This document shows positions 6,381 to 9,557 of a stretch of 9,557 nt of DNA, piece after piece. The stretch is taken from assembly GCA_964436935.1 (NCBI GenBank), contig CAYTES010000053.1, forward strand, positions 1-9,557. The letters are read 5' to 3'. This stretch comes from CAYTES01 sp964436935 (GTDB lineage Bacteria > Patescibacteriota > Gracilibacteria > UBA1369 > UBA12473). Numbering within the stretch: position 1 is the stretch's first letter; each line of letters opens with the position of its first letter. A program made the translations under genes and the position numbers. The notes under the pieces were generated by a model that did no database searches, had not been told where the DNA came from, and saw nothing but the letters and a program-made list of their open reading frames with translations.

Positions 6381-6409
6381 ATTCTACACGATGTATTTTG
6401 GCTGTGCAA
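6381..6409 (-). promoter_or_regulatory. Sigma70-type promoter for the infA-rpsI operon
   Basis: On the minus strand a -35 TTGCAC (6404-6409) and a -10 TAGAAT (6381-6386) are separated by exactly 17 bases, each matching consensus in at least four positions, with TG directly before the -10. Transcription would start near 6374, leaving a leader of about 43 bases before the infA ATG. It lies between the prepilin stop and infA, so ribosomal expression need not depend on readthrough from the accessory genes upstream. Confidence 0.65.
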
Positions 6410-6477
6410 GCTTTTTTTGAGAGATTTTTTCTGGGTTTTGCGATGGCGTATTATTATTTCCAATTTTTGTTTTTCCC

Positions 6478-7452
6478 CTACGGGCTATAGGTTGGAATTT
6501 CGTTGTATACACCTGTTCCCACCGTGGTTTGAAGCGTTATTTTGGGAGTACTTCCGATGTAGTCGCCGGTATCTTCCAGTTTTATTTCATTGCCCGCATT
6601 GTCCATTATTTTGTAATGTATTTGCAATACAATCGTTACTTTGGGTTGAATCTGCACGCTTTCAAACACCAGCGGACTGGTTTCGTTGTACCCTTTATAG
6701 GGATCTTCGATGGGTGAGACATATACTTGGAAACTGTCGATGGCTATGTTTTGACCCGAGAGTGGAACAAAATTGGTGTTGTCGCGGACGCCGTCGGTGG
6801 AGTCATTCGGGTCAGGAAGAGTGTAGGTGGGATCCCCGCTTTTATTGGGGTGAGCCATGGTGCAGGCGAAATCTTGGGTACACCGCCAGAGTTCGGGGAT
6901 TCCGTTCCCATCTTCATCGATGCCTTCCATTTCCACGATGGCCAGTGTATCATTTTCCAATACGAAATGGGTTTTGAGATTGCCGCTGCGGTTGAGGAGA
7001 AATAGGGTATCGAATTGATGATGTTCCGGTTTGGTGGAGCAGTCACTGTCGCTACAGACGGCATTGGCCTTATCGGGAGTTTTTCCGGAGCCTTCGTAGG
7101 GGTTTTTACCGGTTTCAAACTGAGTGGAAGGGTTGAAGAATTCTTGATGATAGGAGCCATAGTTTAGGCCATAAAGCGTTTCGCCTAAAATATGTTGGCT
7201 GTAATACTCTTCGTAGTCTATTCCCGAGGTTTGGATCGTGCGAGTGATGCGTTCAAGAAGTGCTTGTCCTTCTGTATATACATACTCTTCCATCTCCACT
7301 TTTTTGCTCGCTTTGGATACATTGCTCACCATCATGACCCCAAAAGTGGCTAAAGTCATGAAGAGGGTCATGGCAATGATGACTTCGATTAATGTGAAGC
7401 TGTTAGCTTTTAGTTGTGAGCTGGTAGAGGAAGAAGAGGGGAGGGGGTGCAT
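6478..7452 (-). CDS. Type IV prepilin-like / pseudopilin protein with N-terminal cleavage-methylation motif
   Basis: The 324-residue product has an 18-residue polar leader and then SFTLIEVIIAMTLFMTLATF, the class III signal of type IV pilins and type II secretion pseudopilins. A prepilin peptidase (PilD/GspO-like) would cut between S18 and F19; E23 is the conserved Glu5 of the mature protein, and residues 19-43 form the single membrane/assembly helix. The large extracellular part has two close cysteine pairs (C133/C138, C191/C197) that may form disulphides and a DEDGNGIPE loop (179-187) resembling an EF-hand/dockerin calcium site. Size and long head suggest a minor (GspJ/PulJ-like) or specialised pilin, not a major one; that is inference. 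The -1 residue is Ser rather than the usual Gly. It stands alone without other pilus genes, between map and infA. ATG at 7452; no Shine-Dalgarno; TAG stop. Confidence 0.85.
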   Translation of the reverse strand: MHPLPSSSSTSSQLKANSFTLIEVIIAMTLFMTLATFGVMMVSNVSKASKKVEMEEYVYTEGQALLERITRTIQTSGIDYEEYYSQHILGETLYGLNYGSYHQEFFNPSTQFETGKNPYEGSGKTPDKANAVCSDSDCSTKPEHHQFDTLFLLNRSGNLKTHFVLENDTLAIVEMEGIDEDGNGIPELWRCTQDFACTMAHPNKSGDPTYTLPDPNDSTDGVRDNTNFVPLSGQNIAIDSFQVYVSPIEDPYKGYNETSPLVFESVQIQPKVTIVLQIHYKIMDNAGNEIKLEDTGDYIGSTPKITLQTTVGTGVYNEIPTYSP

Positions 7453-7469
7453 GGAGGGCGATGTTAAGC

Positions 7470-7598
7470 TTACGTTGTTTTCAACATTTCTACTTGTGTC
7501 TTTCCTTCAGCATGGCAGCTCGGAATGGCGGGCATGGATCCAATGAAAATACCATCCTCATCTTGTTCAATATAAACGGTGAATTGCGCTCTTTTCAT
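7470..7598 (-). pseudogene. Truncated HicB-like antitoxin remnant
   Basis: An ATG at 7596-7598 opens a 42-codon frame ending with TAA at 7470. The peptide reads MKRAQFTVYIEQDEDG, then IFIGSMPAIPSCHAEGKT and a short end QVEMLKTT. The pattern (short beta strand, E-x-DEDG, a hydrophobic-S-x-P-x-x-P-x-C-x-x-x-G-K-T turn) is that of the HicB_like (UPF0150) fold of type II antitoxins. The family normally continues through an ENI-x-EAI helix and often a DNA-binding domain; here it stops just inside that helix, 17 bases before the prepilin start. No hicA toxin frame is seen beside it. A weak promoter-like pair (TTGCCT at 7651-7656, TAAACT at 7628-7633, 17 bases apart) lies upstream. It is most likely a decaying remnant, possibly a short intact stand-alone protein. 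Confidence 0.6.
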
Positions 7599-7717
7599 AT
7601 GCAAAATTTAAACATATAGGTATTTATAGTTTATCAATTTAGACAAATTAAGGCAAAGTACCAACTTCCATTCGGCTATGCCGACTTTCAATTGCAAAAA
7701 TTAATGGACGTCTTAAT

Positions 7718-8065
7718 CTAAGATTTATTGTTCAAAAATAGACTTATATTAATTTTTTTTCGAACATTTTCTGCTGCCACAACGACCTCACTCCTCTCTC
7801 CATTTCCATCTTCTATGATCTCTAAAACACGAACTTGTACACGTTTTCTTTTATCTAAAGTTTCATGAGCGTTCGTTTTTTCGATATTGTACCAGGTATC
7901 GAATTTGCGGCCCAACATTTCAATGTAGTCTCCGGGTTGTATGGCTGCGATTCTTTCTGCCTGACTTTTTCCTATAGCCACTTGTTTGAAATTACGCCCG
8001 GAAGTAGTTGGATCAGTTTCTACCATTGCCTTATTTTTATTGTAAATAATATATAATTTTAACAT
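7718..8065 (-). CDS. Hypothetical protein, 115 aa
   Basis: I do not recognise this family. The 115-residue product starts MLKLYIIYNKNKAM and is basic and charged. Residues 40-56 (AAIQPGDYIEMLGRKFD) and 74-84 (KRVQVRVLEII) alternate hydrophobic and polar residues as in a small beta-barrel; QPGDYIEMLGRKF would fit an OB- or SH3-like strand-turn-strand, which is only a guess. There is no signal peptide, membrane helix or cysteine. The ATG at 8065 lies in a TA-repeat tract with no Shine-Dalgarno; the Met at residue 14 is an alternative start. It is 33 bases after map on the same strand and is probably cotranscribed with adk-map. TAG stop. Confidence 0.7.
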   Translation of the reverse strand: MLKLYIIYNKNKAMVETDPTTSGRNFKQVAIGKSQAERIAAIQPGDYIEMLGRKFDTWYNIEKTNAHETLDKRKRVQVRVLEIIEDGNGERSEVVVAAENVRKKINISLFLNNKS

Positions 8066-8098
8066 ATATATATATTATTGTAAATTTTATCGTTACTC
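8066..8098. other. AT-rich map-downstream spacer with TA repeat
   Basis: The 33 bases between the map stop and the 115-aa gene include an alternating TATATATATA run directly before the ATG. No hairpin with a T tract is seen, so no terminator for adk-map is supported here. Confidence 0.5.
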
Positions 8099-8860
8099 TT
8101 ATCCCACCCATTCCGTCAAAATCTCATGCCCGTGCTCGGTGACCAAAATGGTATGTTCCCATTGGCACCCCCACGATCCGTCTTTTAGCCCGATCGTCCA
8201 GCCGTCGTCCAAGGTTTCAATGAATCGTTCTCCTGCGGATACAATGGGCTCAATCGCAATGGTCATCCCCGGCTTTAAAGCAATACCGGTGTCTTTTTTG
8301 CCGTAATTTAAAATTTGCGGTTCTTCGTGGAGTTCGTAGCCCACCCCATGTCCCATCAGGTCTTTGATGATGGTTAAGCCCGCTCTTTCCACGGTTTTTT
8401 GAATGATGTTGCCGAGCGTCCCGATTCGTACTCCAGGTTTCACCAAGCGAATCGCTTGGTACATGGCTTTGCGTGTGATTTGATTTAGTTTCCGTGTCCG
8501 CTCCGTCCCGGTTGCTTCTCCTCCCACGATCACGCTAATCGCGGCATCGGTATTGAGTCCGTCCAGTTTTACGCCGCAGTCGATGGTCACCAAATCGCCG
8601 GCTTTCATGGGCTTGGGAGCCGGAATGCCATGGACGACATGATCATTCACGGAAATACAGCAAATATTCGGAAAACCTTTGAATCCCTTGAATCCCGGTA
8701 TGGCATTGTATTCCTTGAATAACACTTCCGCATGATTTTCAATATCCAGCGGGCTTACTCCCGGTTGTACGCCTTCTCCCAATTGATACAGGATTTTTCC
8801 CAATAAATGCCCCGCTTCTCTCATGGTATCGATTTCCGCTTTGGTTTTGATATGGATCAT
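8099..8860 (-). CDS. map: Type I methionine aminopeptidase
   Basis: MetAP removes the initiator Met from nascent proteins when the second residue is small, acting after peptide deformylase. The 253-residue product has all five metal ligands of the pita-bread fold: D94 (TIDCGVKLDG), D105 (NTDAAIS), H171 (GHGVG), E204 (IEPIV) and E235 (QWEHT). H77 and H178 match the substrate-binding His79 and His178 of E. coli; numbering is nearly identical from H171 on. There is no N-terminal zinc-finger extension, so it is class Ia. The ATG at 8860 shares its A with the adk stop (TAATG), implying translational coupling. Length is normal. Confidence 0.98.
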   Translation of the reverse strand: MIHIKTKAEIDTMREAGHLLGKILYQLGEGVQPGVSPLDIENHAEVLFKEYNAIPGFKGFKGFPNICCISVNDHVVHGIPAPKPMKAGDLVTIDCGVKLDGLNTDAAISVIVGGEATGTERTRKLNQITRKAMYQAIRLVKPGVRIGTLGNIIQKTVERAGLTIIKDLMGHGVGYELHEEPQILNYGKKDTGIALKPGMTIAIEPIVSAGERFIETLDDGWTIGLKDGSWGCQWEHTILVTEHGHEILTEWVG

Positions 8861-9519
8861 TATTTTTCAGATAAAAAAATCGGATCGAGCATGGCGTAGG
8901 TTTCCTCGTTCACTTGTTCGATGGAACGTAGTCCATTGATTCGGGATACTTTGCCTTCTTTTTCATATTGTTCAATCACCGGTAAGGTTTCATCCGTGTA
9001 GGCAGAGAGTCGGTTTCGAATGCTTTCCATGTTCGTGTCATCGCTTCGGCTCACCAATTTACCGCCACATTCGCTGCATTGACCTCCTTTAAAGTCCGGT
9101 GAATAGATGGTTTTGCACGTTTCGCATATGCGTCGACTGGTCAATCGTCGAATGGCTTCTTCTTCAGGGATTTCAAAAACAAGCCCCTTGAAATCGCGTC
9201 CCATTTTTCCCATCAAGGCATCAAAGGTTTCCGCTTGATCCATTTTCCGAGGGATTCCATCAAAAAGAATCCGTTTTCCTACCGGGAGCTGCTTCATAAA
9301 ATGTTCAATGATTTCCATCACGACTTCATTGGGCACCAAATGGCCGGTGTCAACAATTGACTTCACCTTCATTCCAAGAGGTGATGGGTTTTGAGAGAGT
9401 TTGCGCAGTTCGTCTCCGGTTACAAAGGGGATTAAACCGTATCGCTCCGCTAAAAATTTCCCCTGAGTCCCTTTTCCCGACCCTTGTCTTCCGAAAAGAA
9501 TCAGATCGGAAGGGGGCAC
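8860..9519 (-). CDS. adk: Adenylate kinase with zinc-binding LID
   Basis: Adenylate kinase interconverts ATP plus AMP and two ADP. The 219-residue product has the P-loop GRQGSGKGTQ at 10-19, the AMP-binding TGDELRK (34-40) and the DGIPRKMDQA segment (88-97), the Cys4 LID zinc site C132/C135 and C148/C151, and the RSDDTNMESIRNRL arginine region. The P-loop is RQGSGKG instead of the common APGAGKG. The start is GTG at 9517-9519, giving MPPSDLILFG, close to the usual N-terminus; a purine-rich GAGGGGGAA lies upstream with 6 bases between it and the GTG, the only good Shine-Dalgarno candidate in the window. The frame stays open to the window edge, so a start further upstream cannot be excluded. 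It normally follows secY, which is outside the window. Confidence 0.96.
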   Translation of the reverse strand: MPPSDLILFGRQGSGKGTQGKFLAERYGLIPFVTGDELRKLSQNPSPLGMKVKSIVDTGHLVPNEVVMEIIEHFMKQLPVGKRILFDGIPRKMDQAETFDALMGKMGRDFKGLVFEIPEEEAIRRLTSRRICETCKTIYSPDFKGGQCSECGGKLVSRSDDTNMESIRNRLSAYTDETLPVIEQYEKEGKVSRINGLRSIEQVNEETYAMLDPIFLSEK

Positions 9520-9557
9520 AGCTGGTTCCCCCTCGTGAACTCCCCTTCCGAGTCGTT

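Noticed and set aside
6409..6429. T-rich runs after a possible stem as a prepilin terminator
   Set aside because: The T runs are on the plus strand; on the transcribed minus direction they are A runs, and no stable stem precedes them.
6417..6977. 186-codon plus-strand open frame antisense to the prepilin gene
   Set aside because: Its composition is Trp/Cys/Arg/Phe-rich and unlike a natural protein; it mirrors the real prepilin frame, which has a clear class III signal.
7672..7684. TCGGC-TAT-GCCGA hairpin after the 115-aa gene as a terminator
   Set aside because: The stem is only five base pairs with a three-base loop and no T tract follows on the minus strand.
9526..9535. TTCCCCCTCG shared with the arm of the gap-associated repeat at 1859-1868
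   Set aside because: Ten bases only, and at 9526 it is explained as the adk ribosome-binding region; not enough to claim a dispersed repeat.
1..9557. CRISPR arrays, tRNA or rRNA genes, insertion sequences
   Set aside because: No regularly spaced repeats, no cloverleaf-like or rRNA-like sequence, and no transposase frame were found on either strand.

Overview
The window is chromosomal bacterial DNA and is almost entirely one minus-strand ribosomal and translation gene cluster. Read 5' to 3' on the minus strand (right to left) the order is adk, map, a 115-residue unknown gene, a HicB-like remnant, a type IV prepilin-like gene, infA, rpmJ, rpsM, rpsK, rpsD, rpoA, rplQ, rplM, rpsI, then (after an assembly gap and a divergent plus-strand unknown gene) trmD and the probable start of rplS. 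The core is the end of the classical spc/alpha operon, with rplM-rpsI placed directly after rplQ.

Organism: a bacterium using the standard code (every core protein reads full length; UGA is not needed as a sense codon). Compact spacing, an almost complete lack of Shine-Dalgarno sequences, short TrmD, zinc-free S4 and a lone prepilin inside the ribosomal cluster suggest a candidate-phyla (Patescibacteria/CPR, perhaps Peregrinibacteria-like) genome. That placement is inference from style, not a demonstrated assignment.

Layout: 1-758 holds the 5' end of a gene in the rplS position plus trmD. 759-846 is an AT-rich divergent intergenic region. 847-1665 is a plus-strand orphan gene. 1666-1876 is a convergent intergenic region with a strong bulged hairpin, a second inverted repeat and an 11-N assembly gap. 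1877-6331 is the dense infA-to-rpsI operon, loosened only by 188 bp between rpsD and rpoA that contain a 33-codon ORF. 6332-6477 carries a good sigma70-type promoter for infA. 6478-8065 is an accessory insertion (prepilin, HicB remnant, unknown 115-aa gene) between map and infA. 8099-9519 is map and adk, overlapping by one base.

Together the genes supply initiation factor IF-1, ribosomal proteins S4, S9, S11, S13, L13, L17, L36, the RNA polymerase alpha subunit, tRNA m1G37 methylation, N-terminal Met removal and adenylate homeostasis. No new defence or mobile system is clearly present. The most unusual parts are the accessory insertion with its HicB remnant, the rpsD-rpoA spacer, the gap-associated inverted repeats and the two orphan proteins.
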